From Lachnospiraceae bacterium (lineage in GTDB: Bacteria > Bacillota > Clostridia > Lachnospirales > Lachnospiraceae): a stretch of 64,000 bases of DNA. The stretch's first letter is position 1. Every line of letters begins with the position of its first letter. The DNA lies in assembly GCA_017445585.1 (NCBI GenBank), contig JAFSTX010000056.1:1-64000 (forward strand), written 5' to 3'. Under the pieces are notes generated by a model. That model made no database searches. It was not told the origin of the DNA and saw nothing but the letters and a program-made list of their open reading frames with translations. Both the position numbers and the translations under genes were made by a program. Positions 36,162 through 43,902 of this stretch are shown here, piece by piece.

Positions 36162-37792
36162 TGTCTGCCTGTCATTACCTCTCTCAGGCCGCCCCATTTC
36201 TCACGGAACAGGTCCTCGTCCATGATCTTGAGATCAGGATGGATTTCAGGAACAAAATCCATATTGGCAAGTATATCGCGCTCCAGATCGATACCGGGAG
36301 CGATCTCGGTCAGCACCACACGGTGGTCGCGCAGCTCGAAAACTGCGCGCTCGGTCACGTACATGACCTTCTGCGTGTCGGGCGCGTACTTGCCGGAGAA
36401 AGTGATCTGTCTGACGTGCTCCCTGAACTTCCTGATGGAGCCCTCCTGCACGATGCGCAGCCTGCCGTCGGCCACCTCATACCGGCCCTTTGCCATAAAG
36501 GTGCCGGCAAAGACCACCTTGGGAGTGCGTGAGGTGATATCGATAAAGCCGCCGGGGCCGATAAGACGGTCGCCCATATAGCTGACGTTGTTGTTGCCGT
36601 CCTGATCGATCTCACCGATGCCCAGGCACGTCATATCCAGACCGCCTCCGCTTATGAGATCGAACATCTCATTAGGTGTGATGATGGCCTGGGGGTTGAA
36701 GGCGCTGCCAAAGTTTGGAAGGGCCGAAGGGACGCCGCCCACCATGCCGCTCTCGGTGCTCATGGTGACGTGATCAAGCATGCCTTCTTCATTGACGACC
36801 GAAGCCACGTCCGCGGGGACGCCGACGCCGAGGTTGAGCACCGCACCGTCTTTTATCTCCATCGCACATCTGCGGCAGATGACCTTTCTCTCATCGAGAG
36901 GCAGCACGGGGATATTTGCGAGCGGGATTCTGAACTGTCCCGAATACGAAGGCTCCCAGTATCTGCCCTCGGTCTGCCAGCTGCTCATGGGATCTTTAGC
37001 CTGGACCACATAATCCACCAGCACGCCGGGGATCTTGATCTCCTTGGCATTCAGTGTCTCGCGCCTGGCCAGATACTCGACCTGCACGATGACGATACCG
37101 CCGCTGTTTTTGACAGCGTTCGCCACTGCAAAGCCCTCGTTGATAACGCTTTCATTTACAAAAGAGATGTTGCCGTCCTCATCCGCGACGGTGCCGCGCA
37201 GCAGCGCCACATCGGGCTTGAAAGAGGGATAAAAGAGATACTCTTCTCCGTTGAATTCGATGACTTTGACCAGCTCGTCCTTTGCGGCCTCGTTCATGCG
37301 GCCGCCGTCAAGTCTGGGATCGACAAAGGTACCGAGACCCGTCTTGGTGATGAGTCCGGGCCTGCCGGCGCCTATCTCGCGCCAAAGATTGATGATGACG
37401 CCCTGAGGCAGGCAGTAGCACTCAAGCTCGCCCTTCCTGGCCAGCTCCAGCAGCGAAAAAGCGCTGCCGATATGGGCGCTGGTCCACTTGGTCACAAGTC
37501 CGGGACCGGCCTCGCCAAGTCTCGTCGCGCCTCTGGCGCCGTGCTCTTTGTCGGGGCCGTCGGGCCGACTGGTGCGGTCCCAGCCGAGGAAGGCGTTGCC
37601 GTAGCCCCAGTCTCCCATAGCCGAGCCCTGCTTGATATTCAGACCGCAGGGATGACCCGTTTCTTTGAAATTATCACGTATGGCGCAGGCCACTTCCTCT
37701 GCCCAGCCGGAGAGGCCCATGCCGGCCAGTCCTACGACTGCTCCGTCCGGGATCAGCTGCGCCGCTTCTTTTGCGGTTATAAATTTTGCCAT
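36158..37792 (-). CDS. Family I CoA-transferase (propionate/acetate CoA-transferase-like)
   Basis: The 544-aa protein is a fused alpha-beta CoA-transferase. The alpha part shows PDGAVVGLAGMGLSG and FVDPRLDGGRMN. The beta part shows VLNLGVGVPADVASV, then TMSTESGMVGG with catalytic Glu347, and GGGLDMTCLGIGEIDQDGNN. It resembles Clostridium propionicum Pct, but residues 60-100 (the usual GDGKxxGLNHFAHEG stretch) are replaced by a longer, divergent loop. AAGGAG lies about 7 nt before the ATG. It would move CoA between product acyl-CoA and incoming acid, as CarA does in caffeate respiration. Confidence 0.92.
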   Translation of the reverse strand: MAKFITAKEAAQLIPDGAVVGLAGMGLSGWAEEVACAIRDNFKETGHPCGLNIKQGSAMGDWGYGNAFLGWDRTSRPDGPDKEHGARGATRLGEAGPGLVTKWTSAHIGSAFSLLELARKGELECYCLPQGVIINLWREIGAGRPGLITKTGLGTFVDPRLDGGRMNEAAKDELVKVIEFNGEEYLFYPSFKPDVALLRGTVADEDGNISFVNESVINEGFAVANAVKNSGGIVIVQVEYLARRETLNAKEIKIPGVLVDYVVQAKDPMSSWQTEGRYWEPSYSGQFRIPLANIPVLPLDERKVICRRCAMEIKDGAVLNLGVGVPADVASVVNEEGMLDHVTMSTESGMVGGVPSALPNFGSAFNPQAIITPNEMFDLISGGGLDMTCLGIGEIDQDGNNNVSYMGDRLIGPGGFIDITSRTPKVVFAGTFMAKGRYEVADGRLRIVQEGSIRKFREHVRQITFSGKYAPDTQKVMYVTERAVFELRDHRVVLTEIAPGIDLERDILANMDFVPEIHPDLKIMDEDLFREKWGGLREVMTGRQ

Positions 37793-37802
37793 AATCGTCT
37801 CC

Positions 37803-38507
37803 TTATCCGATCAGCGCCGTCCACAGGCCTGAGATCACGAAGGCCAGCGGCAATGCAGGCATAAGATTAAGCACGGGAATGTCGGTTTTGATGCGGGACA
37901 TGCGCAGGCCGGCTATAAAGGTCAGGATCCCGCCGACCGCCGAGAAATCACCGATCATGCTGTCGGTGATGAGCGGAGCGACCAGTCCGGAGATCAGGAA
38001 CAGGATCAGAAAGATGCAGACCTGAGGGATTCCGAGGAAGGGTACTATCCTGCCCAGGAGCGTCGCAAATATCAGCGCCGTGATGCCGTCCAGAATGGCC
38101 TTGGTGATCAGGATCGTGCCGTCGCCTGTCATGCCCTCGTAGAGCGAGCCGTACCAGCCCGAACCGCTGAAGCAGAATATGACGATAACGGCCGACATCT
38201 GGATGAGATAAGCCTCGTCCACCTCGGAGCCTTTGGTCAGCTTGCCGACGATATTGGTGGTCAGCCTGTTCACTCTCTTTTCAAGCTTCAGGGCCTCACC
38301 GATCAGGGCTCCGATGATCATGGACAAGATGACCGGAGACATATTCCTGGTGCGGATGATGAGCAGGATACCGATGATGACGGCAGCCATGCCCAGGAGA
38401 TTGTTCAGCAGGCTTTTCCACCTGTCGGAAAGCCTTGCTCCGATCAGGCAGCCTATGATGCCTCCCACTGCGACCGACGACGAATCAATGATTATACCTA
38501 TTGGCAT
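37803..38507 (-). CDS. DUF554 (YqgA-like) integral membrane protein
   Basis: The ATG at 38507 has AGAGG nearby and yields 234 aa; the longer upstream reading lacks a ribosome site. Six or more hydrophobic helices include SSSVAVGGIIGCLIGARLSD and RNMSPVILSMIIGALIGEAL, characteristic of DUF554 proteins. Their function is unknown. The gene sits between the esterase and the CoA-transferase in the same transcription unit with short gaps, so it could move the acid substrate or product across the membrane. That is an inference from context alone. Confidence 0.85.
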   Translation of the reverse strand: MPIGIIIDSSSVAVGGIIGCLIGARLSDRWKSLLNNLLGMAAVIIGILLIIRTRNMSPVILSMIIGALIGEALKLEKRVNRLTTNIVGKLTKGSEVDEAYLIQMSAVIVIFCFSGSGWYGSLYEGMTGDGTILITKAILDGITALIFATLLGRIVPFLGIPQVCIFLILFLISGLVAPLITDSMIGDFSAVGGILTFIAGLRMSRIKTDIPVLNLMPALPLAFVISGLWTALIG

Positions 38508-38536
38508 GTCCTCTCTCCTATCTGTGAAAAAATATG

Positions 38537-40033
38537 TTATCTGCGCTTTGCCGACCGTCCGCTCAGCAGGAAATCTCTGCGGTATGCGACAGCCGGATCC
38601 TCCGGCAGGCGTATCTCTCCTACACGGGTGCCGAGCTCCATGACGGCCGGATCCTGCGCTGTGTACGGCCTCCACCCGGGGAGCCGCACGCCCTGCGGTC
38701 TGCCGCTTTTTGCAAAGCCCGCCCAGTAACCGCAGCAGGCGTCAGCCAGCTCGTAGTCGGCGCCGGTCCATGGCCTCCAGCATCTGCCGAGAGTCCAGAA
38801 AACGTACCAGAGGTCTGCTGCATGGAAGGCGCCCATATCATCACCCGGAAGTCTTCGGTTAAAGCAGTAGATATAGGTATCTCCCGTGCCCTGGCGCTCA
38901 CGAAGCAGTGCCCAGGCCTCTGCCGCGGCCCTGCAGTGCGTCGTGAAATGTCTCCTGCAGTACGCCTCAAAGCCCTCGCGCCCGCCTGTGACGGCGGCGA
39001 ACTCCTCCGCTCCCTCAGGCCCGTACTCCGCTGCGAGGAGCTTATGCCACTCGTCATAGCTCCTGCCTGCCGGGATTCCCTCCTCGGAAGTAAATCCTAT
39101 GATGCACGGCACATGGCGGTAATCTCCCGCAGCCGCCATCTCATCCAGCGAAGCGGGCAGCACCCACCCATCCTGAACGGGTTTTCTGATAAGGCCCGGC
39201 ATATGCCGCACCAGTGCCCAGCGGTCCAGCAGATCCCTCCAGGGCAGACGTCTCGCCTCCTCGATGGAAGAAACGCCCAGAAGCCCGAGGTCCGTCTCCG
39301 CCTCCGCTTCGGCCAGCGAGGGATATCTCATATCGGGCATCGGCGTCACACCGCCTCCGCTCTGCATGATGGCCCCGCTCACCAGCCCCCTGGTCAGCGG
39401 TGTGGTCAGCAGCGTATGGATGCTCATCGCGCCCGCGGACTGTCCGGCTATAGTGACGCGCTCCGGATCGCCTCCGAAAGCGTTTATATTCCTGTGGACC
39501 CACTCGAGGGCGGCGATCTGATCCAGCAGACCGTAGTTGCCGCTCACACCGTGCTCTGACTCGGCGTCAAGCTCCGGATGAACCATCCAGCCGAATATAT
39601 TGAGTCTGTAATTAATCGTAACCAGTATAACGCCCCGGCGCGCAAAGCTCTCTCCGTCAAAATGCGCTGAATGACCGTATCCCGTGAGGAAAACCCCTCC
39701 GTGAACCCAGAAGATTACCGGCAGCTTCTCATCCGCGCTCTGCGCCGGGGTCCATACGTTCAGATACAGGCAGTCCTCGTCCATGGGCTCATCGGTGGGA
39801 TAGAATTCCTTTTCATAAAACGAGCCCCTGCCGACACCAAGCTGGGGACACCTGGCCGAGGGTCTGGCGCAGTCACGCACGCCCTCCCAGGCCGCCGCCC
39901 TCTGAGGCGCTCTCCAGCGCAGTTCTCCTACCGGCGGGGCAGCATAGGGAATGCCGAAGTAAGCAGTGATCGAAGGCCAGCCGCAGGCCACGCCCATGAT
40001 CCTTCCCGTTTCGATTACTGTTTCTCTCAGCAT
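38537..40033 (-). CDS. Type-B carboxylesterase
   Basis: The 498-aa protein has the family features YFGIPYAAPPVGELRWRAPQ, EDCLYLNVWTP, the oxyanion loop VIFWVHGGVFLTG, and nucleophile Ser199 in VTIAGQSAGAMS. A Glu in GFTSEEGIPA and a His in MGAFHAADLWYVF complete a Ser-Glu-His triad. No signal peptide is present, so it is cytoplasmic. The ribosome site is GGAGG. It precedes the CoA-activation and enoyl-CoA reduction genes, which suggests it frees an acid (possibly aromatic) from an ester. Fungal and bacterial feruloyl and tannin esterases occur in this superfamily, but the substrate is not determined here. Confidence 0.92.
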   Translation of the reverse strand: MLRETVIETGRIMGVACGWPSITAYFGIPYAAPPVGELRWRAPQRAAAWEGVRDCARPSARCPQLGVGRGSFYEKEFYPTDEPMDEDCLYLNVWTPAQSADEKLPVIFWVHGGVFLTGYGHSAHFDGESFARRGVILVTINYRLNIFGWMVHPELDAESEHGVSGNYGLLDQIAALEWVHRNINAFGGDPERVTIAGQSAGAMSIHTLLTTPLTRGLVSGAIMQSGGGVTPMPDMRYPSLAEAEAETDLGLLGVSSIEEARRLPWRDLLDRWALVRHMPGLIRKPVQDGWVLPASLDEMAAAGDYRHVPCIIGFTSEEGIPAGRSYDEWHKLLAAEYGPEGAEEFAAVTGGREGFEAYCRRHFTTHCRAAAEAWALLRERQGTGDTYIYCFNRRLPGDDMGAFHAADLWYVFWTLGRCWRPWTGADYELADACCGYWAGFAKSGRPQGVRLPGWRPYTAQDPAVMELGTRVGEIRLPEDPAVAYRRDFLLSGRSAKRR

Positions 40034-40045
40034 CTGTATCCTCCG

Positions 40046-40546
40046 TCAGTACACGCCCTTCAGATCCTCCGTACGCTTTTTGAGCGCAGGATCGATGGCA
40101 ACATGGTCCTCTATATGATCAAAAACCTTCTGGGTGAGTCCGCACAGATCATTTATGTACTGATTAAGCATGATCTTCCTTCCGGCTACTTCAAACTCTA
40201 CCGGATGGACTCCGGTAAAACGCAGCTCGCGAAGCACAGCAGAAGAAAAATCCTCCCATCTGAGCAGCTCTTCCTTCCTGCCTGTGCGGCAGACGAGACC
40301 TTCCCCTGTTACCGTATACCCGATGCCTGCGGCATAACGGTCCGCGATCCTGACGGTAGCAAATGCTATGACAAAACCAAGGCCCAGAAAGACAAGCACC
40401 ATGGGCCAGCCCGCAAAGCTGCCGAGCCTTGCTCCGAAAACGTAACGGTATATAAAATAGAACATGAAGACTATCGCGCTGTTCACAGCAACGGACAGAT
40501 ATTTGATCTTGCTGAAGCGGGGGCCAACGGTATACTCTTTTTTCAT
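40046..40546 (-). CDS. Small membrane protein with PH-like C-terminal domain, function unknown
   Basis: The ATG at 40546 (166 aa) is preceded by GGAGG at 11 nt; an upstream GTG lacks a site. Two membrane helices lie near the N terminus (IKYLSVAVNSAIVFMFYFIY and WPMVLVFLGLGFVIAFATV). The remaining 90 residues alternate beta strands (YTVTGEGLVCRTGRKEELLR, FEVAGRKIMLNQYI) and end in a helix, as in bacterial PH-like (YcxB/DUF304-type) domains. It is the first gene of the esterase/CoA operon, with a 12-bp gap to the esterase. No role is evident. Confidence 0.6.
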   Translation of the reverse strand: MKKEYTVGPRFSKIKYLSVAVNSAIVFMFYFIYRYVFGARLGSFAGWPMVLVFLGLGFVIAFATVRIADRYAAGIGYTVTGEGLVCRTGRKEELLRWEDFSSAVLRELRFTGVHPVEFEVAGRKIMLNQYINDLCGLTQKVFDHIEDHVAIDPALKKRTEDLKGVY

Positions 40547-40644
40547 CCTGATACGGTCCTCCGTAATTAGATTTGACACGGCTCTCTGCAGTTAAAGGAC
40601 GCAGGCACTTATATGATTAAAAGTAATATAATGCTGCATTACAG

Positions 40645-40666
40645 ATAAACTGTATTTATAGTTTAT
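40645..40666. repeat. Inverted repeat at the promoter of the esterase/CoA operon
   Basis: ATAAACT (40645-40651) and AGTTTAT (40660-40666) are separated by 8 bp and overlap the predicted minus-strand -10 box. A related half-site (TAAACTATAACC) lies at the plus-strand -10 region near 40793-40804. Candidate binding site for the LysR regulator at 42002. Confidence 0.45.
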
Positions 40667-40688
40667 AACCGCGGAGGTACTTTGTCAA
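40660..40688 (-). promoter_or_regulatory. Predicted promoter of the esterase/CoA-ligase/Etf operon
   Basis: On the minus strand a perfect TTGACA (40688-40683), a 17-bp spacer and TAAACT (40665-40660), starting near 40653, about 107 nt before the ATG at 40546. Confidence 0.6.
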
Positions 40689-40776
40689 TGTAATTAAATG
40701 GTCTCACTGATTAAGAAGGAGGCGCATAAAATCCTGCATAAAATCCATGATACATTTTTTCAAAAAACACTTCCAT

Positions 40777-40804
40777 TTGCAGCGGATTTCTGCTAAACTA
40801 TAAC
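40777..40804 (+). promoter_or_regulatory. Predicted promoter of the HSL-type esterase gene
   Basis: TTGCAG at 40777-40782, a 16-bp spacer and TATAAC at 40799-40804. Diverges from the promoter at 40660-40688 across a 315-bp gene-free region; nothing else was recognised between them. Confidence 0.5.
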
Positions 40805-40861
40805 CGAGTTTTATTTTATCATGTGGTAAATATAATTTTCTGTTATTTATGGAGGCAAGTC

Positions 40862-41809
40862 ATGAAAGTCAAACCATATCCCGGATATGAGTACAATGTC
40901 AATCTGTACACTATCATCGCCGAAGGAACTGATGAGGAAAAGGCGGCAGCACGCGAAGAACAGCGCAGATACATCAGCCAGTATACGCTTCCGGAGGGGA
41001 TGAGCATGGAGGATATCACCATCGCAGGCGGCGACGGACAGGATATGAAGCTCCGCGTTTATAAGCCCGCAGGCCTTCCGGAAAATGCCCCCATCCTTAT
41101 GGAGGTCCACGGAGGCGGATGGATCGGCGGCAACCTCGATATCGACAATTACCGCTGCATCTCTCTGGCTGCAGGCACCCCCTGTATCGTAGTAGGCGTG
41201 GATTACCGCCTTTCGAATGCCGAAGTTCATTATCCTGCGCCGCTCATGGACTGCTATGCCGCGCTTCTCTGGATCGAAGCGCACGCGGCCGAGCTCGGCG
41301 GCGATCCGGCAAGGATCGCTCTTCACGGCACCAGCGCCGGAGCTAATCTGTGCGCCGGACTTGCTCTGTATGTACGCGATCACTCCGGTCCCGATCTCTC
41401 CCTGGTCGTTCTCAACTGCCCTCCGCTCTACCTTGAGAGTACATATTCCAAACAGCAGTTCCCGCAGTTTGCTTTAAACACCATGGCAAAACGGGATTCT
41501 GCAGAAGCGATCTATCTGGGAGGCTATGACGGAAAGCTTCCTTCGTATTACGCCTTCCCGGGCTACTGCACCGACCTCGACGGACTCGGCCCGCATTTTA
41601 TCATTGTCGGCGAATATGATACTCTGCGTGACGACGGTCTGATGTATGCCCGAAAACTTCTTGAGGCCGGCGTACCCTGCGAGATCCTCTCCGCTCCCAG
41701 AGTAGGACACGGCTTCTGTGTGGTTGACGCTCCGCTCACCCGCTGGGTACACAGCGGTATATGCGCTTCCCTTCGCCGGGAGTTCGGCATGGACATCATT
41801 GATTTTTGA
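40862..41809 (+). CDS. HSL-family alpha/beta-hydrolase (esterase)
   Basis: The ATG at 40862 has GGAGG 6 nt upstream and gives 315 aa without a signal peptide. The HGGG oxyanion motif (MEVHGGGWIGG), nucleophile Ser158 in ALHGTSAGANL, Asp in EYDTLRDDGLMY and His in RVGHGFCVVD form the complete hormone-sensitive-lipase-type catalytic set. The N-terminal cap region is short. It diverges from the carboxylesterase/CoA operon and is followed by its own terminator and the LysR gene. It is one of three esterases of different families within 5.5 kb. Confidence 0.92.
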   Translation: MKVKPYPGYEYNVNLYTIIAEGTDEEKAAAREEQRRYISQYTLPEGMSMEDITIAGGDGQDMKLRVYKPAGLPENAPILMEVHGGGWIGGNLDIDNYRCISLAAGTPCIVVGVDYRLSNAEVHYPAPLMDCYAALLWIEAHAAELGGDPARIALHGTSAGANLCAGLALYVRDHSGPDLSLVVLNCPPLYLESTYSKQQFPQFALNTMAKRDSAEAIYLGGYDGKLPSYYAFPGYCTDLDGLGPHFIIVGEYDTLRDDGLMYARKLLEAGVPCEILSAPRVGHGFCVVDAPLTRWVHSGICASLRREFGMDIIDF

Positions 41810-41832
41810 TTTTTCATCTGTTTTCTTCCACG

Positions 41833-41858
41833 GGGGCCGTATACACGGTCCCTTTTTT
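41833..41858 (+). terminator. Rho-independent terminator after the HSL esterase
   Basis: GGGGCCGT (41833-41840) pairs with ACGGTCCC (41845-41852) with one G-T pair and a 4-nt loop, followed by six T at 41853-41858. Confidence 0.8.
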
Positions 41859-42001
41859 ATCGCATTTTGTTTTTCAGCCGCTCGTCCGGCTGCATAATAT
41901 TCGCTGCGATATCCGTCAAGTCTTTTTTAGCGTATAATACAAATAATGTTTTATTTTCTATAATTTCTGGTTATAATTATATAGCTGAAGGAGGTTGAAA
42001 C

Positions 42002-42937
42002 ATGCTTAACAGAGAATACGAATACGTAGATGCCATCGCAAAGGAAGGCACGCTGTCCGGCGCGGCCGTGAAGCTTGGCATTTCACAGCCCGCACTGACT
42101 CGTTTTCTTCAAAAGGAGGAGGACGAGCTGGGTACCGCTCTGTTTCAGCGAATCGGCAAGCGCATGGTACTGACGTACGCAGGTGAATGCTATCTGGAGC
42201 ATATAGAGCAGATCTTTAATATACAGACTCACATGCTCGCAAAGATGCGCGATATCACCAGGTCAGACTCCGGCAGACTGCGCGTGGGCATCACAGGGAT
42301 CCGCAGACCTTTTACGATCTTCTCAGTCATACCCCAGTTCAAGAAAAAATATCCGGCTGTAGACCTGACATTGAGCGAATGCGCCAGTGATGATCTGGAA
42401 CAGCTCCTCGAAGAGCTTTCCCTCGACTGCATCGCCGTAAACGTAAAAAAACGTCGCGAGGAATTCGAATACATCCACATCGCTGCCGAGGAATATGTAC
42501 TGGCCGTATACAAGGACAGTCCGCTGATAGCCAAGGCTGTCGAGACCAAAAGACATCGCTATCCGGCCATAAGGCCCGCTCAGCTGGCTGACGAGTCTTT
42601 TATCATGCTGAGCCGCCATCACCGGATTCGCCAGTTTGCGGACAGTATTCTGGACGGTCACAGGATACCGTATCACATTTCCATGACATCCAGGAATCTG
42701 GACAGCGCGCTTGAAGCGGTAGCAAACGATCTGGGGTGCACCTTTACACCGGAGGTACTGCTCTCTTATATCCGCGGTTCCCAGAATATCCGCTATCTAT
42801 CTCTTGATACTGAAGGAACAGGTTATGAGTTCTGCCTGGCTTACCGCAAGGGAGCGTATCTGCCGCCAAGTACCAGAGATTTTATGGAAATGTTCCAGAA
42901 AGCATTTCAGGAACAGTCCGCAGTGAATGTATGGTGA
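42002..42937 (+). CDS. LysR-family transcriptional regulator
   Basis: The 311-aa protein has an N-terminal winged helix (YVDAIAKEGTLSGAAVKLGI and SQPALTRFLQKEEDELG) and a C-terminal co-inducer domain (GRLRVGITGIRRPFTIFSVI). AGGAGG lies 6 nt before the ATG. It is followed without a gap by an esterase gene and lies between the HSL esterase and an ABC transporter. It is a candidate activator of this gene set and, by proximity, of the divergent CoA/Etf operon. The ligand is unknown. Confidence 0.93.
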   Translation: MLNREYEYVDAIAKEGTLSGAAVKLGISQPALTRFLQKEEDELGTALFQRIGKRMVLTYAGECYLEHIEQIFNIQTHMLAKMRDITRSDSGRLRVGITGIRRPFTIFSVIPQFKKKYPAVDLTLSECASDDLEQLLEELSLDCIAVNVKKRREEFEYIHIAAEEYVLAVYKDSPLIAKAVETKRHRYPAIRPAQLADESFIMLSRHHRIRQFADSILDGHRIPYHISMTSRNLDSALEAVANDLGCTFTPEVLLSYIRGSQNIRYLSLDTEGTGYEFCLAYRKGAYLPPSTRDFMEMFQKAFQEQSAVNVW

Positions 42938-43862
42938 CCGGCAGATAACAGAACGACAGATGAATGATTATCTCAAAACCCCTCATAACGACGACCGGCT
43001 TGATGTATCGGACATACGAAGAGCCCGTCACGACCTCTCATATACCGCTCCGGACGGCAGTCTGCGCGGCTTTGATCTGTATTATCCTCCGGGCAGCGGA
43101 CCTTTTCCGCTCATCGTCAATATATCCGGAGGCGCGTGGTACTACGGAAGGCCCACCTCCGTCCATCTCGGACGTACTCTGCACTGCGCCGTAGCGCGAG
43201 GTTACGCGTTTGCTTCGCTTGCATGCACCAGCAGCCGCGACAGAAAATTCCCATATCAGATAGCAGAAGCAAAATGTGCCATCCGTTACCTTCGCTCGCA
43301 TGCGTCCGCCCTGGATCTTGACGCAGGCTTTATCGCAAACTGGAGCGCCTCATCCGGCGGTCACCTCGCCCTGATGGCGGCTCTTACCGCTAATGATCCG
43401 TATTTTGACTGTGATAATGACGGTACAGACTGCTCAGTGGACGCGGCAGCCGCCATTTACCCCTGTATCAGACTTGATGCCACCGAAGAAGATTTCACCT
43501 GCATTGGGCTATCCCCTCTGAACATCCGTTCCGGGCCGGACTGCATGGAATCGGTTTTTCTGGGCGTCCCCGTGGAAGAGGCTCCCAGGCTTTGCAGAGA
43601 AGCCTCCCCTCTCAGCCATATCCGTCCGGACGCGCCTCCCCTCATGCTGACGCACGGTACACACGACCGGGTCATCCCGTATACCTTTACCGAGGAATTT
43701 GCCGAACGCTACCGGACCGTGACCGGAAGAGACGCAAAGCTCGTTATCATCCCCGGCGCCGGCCACAGCGACCCTGTATTCAAGGACGAAAAAGCCTCGG
43801 CCGCCGTTTTGGATTTCTTTGATTCGGTCCGAAAAGCAAAAGTAAAAAAAACTGAACAATAA
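42927..43862 (+). CDS. Alpha/beta-hydrolase (BD-FAE/esterase-lipase type) with altered active-site motifs
   Basis: The start is uncertain: an ATG at 42927 overlaps the LysR stop by 11 bp, and another at 42960 is also weakly served. The longer form is 311 aa. The fold is supported by DLYYPPGSGPFPLIVNISGG, ASSGGHLALMAAL, LMLTHGTHDRVIP (Asp) and IPGAGHSDPVF (His). The usual HGG oxyanion motif reads ISGGAWYYG, and the nucleophile elbow reads NWSASSGGHL, lacking the first glycine of GxSxG. It may still be active, since Ser, Asp and His are present. No signal peptide. Family resembles bifunctional feruloyl/acetyl-xylan esterases; the substrate is unverified. Confidence 0.8.
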   Translation: MYGDRQITERQMNDYLKTPHNDDRLDVSDIRRARHDLSYTAPDGSLRGFDLYYPPGSGPFPLIVNISGGAWYYGRPTSVHLGRTLHCAVARGYAFASLACTSSRDRKFPYQIAEAKCAIRYLRSHASALDLDAGFIANWSASSGGHLALMAALTANDPYFDCDNDGTDCSVDAAAAIYPCIRLDATEEDFTCIGLSPLNIRSGPDCMESVFLGVPVEEAPRLCREASPLSHIRPDAPPLMLTHGTHDRVIPYTFTEEFAERYRTVTGRDAKLVIIPGAGHSDPVFKDEKASAAVLDFFDSVRKAKVKKTEQ

Positions 43863-43902
43863 GGCGCTTAAGCTGCGCCGGCACCCAGAAGGTGATACTC
43901 TG

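Noticed and set aside
31446..37792. Assignment of the CoA/Etf set to carnitine reduction (cai/fix)
   Set aside because: The CoA-transferase is family I, not the CaiB-type family III, and no betaine transporter is present; it is kept only as an alternative.
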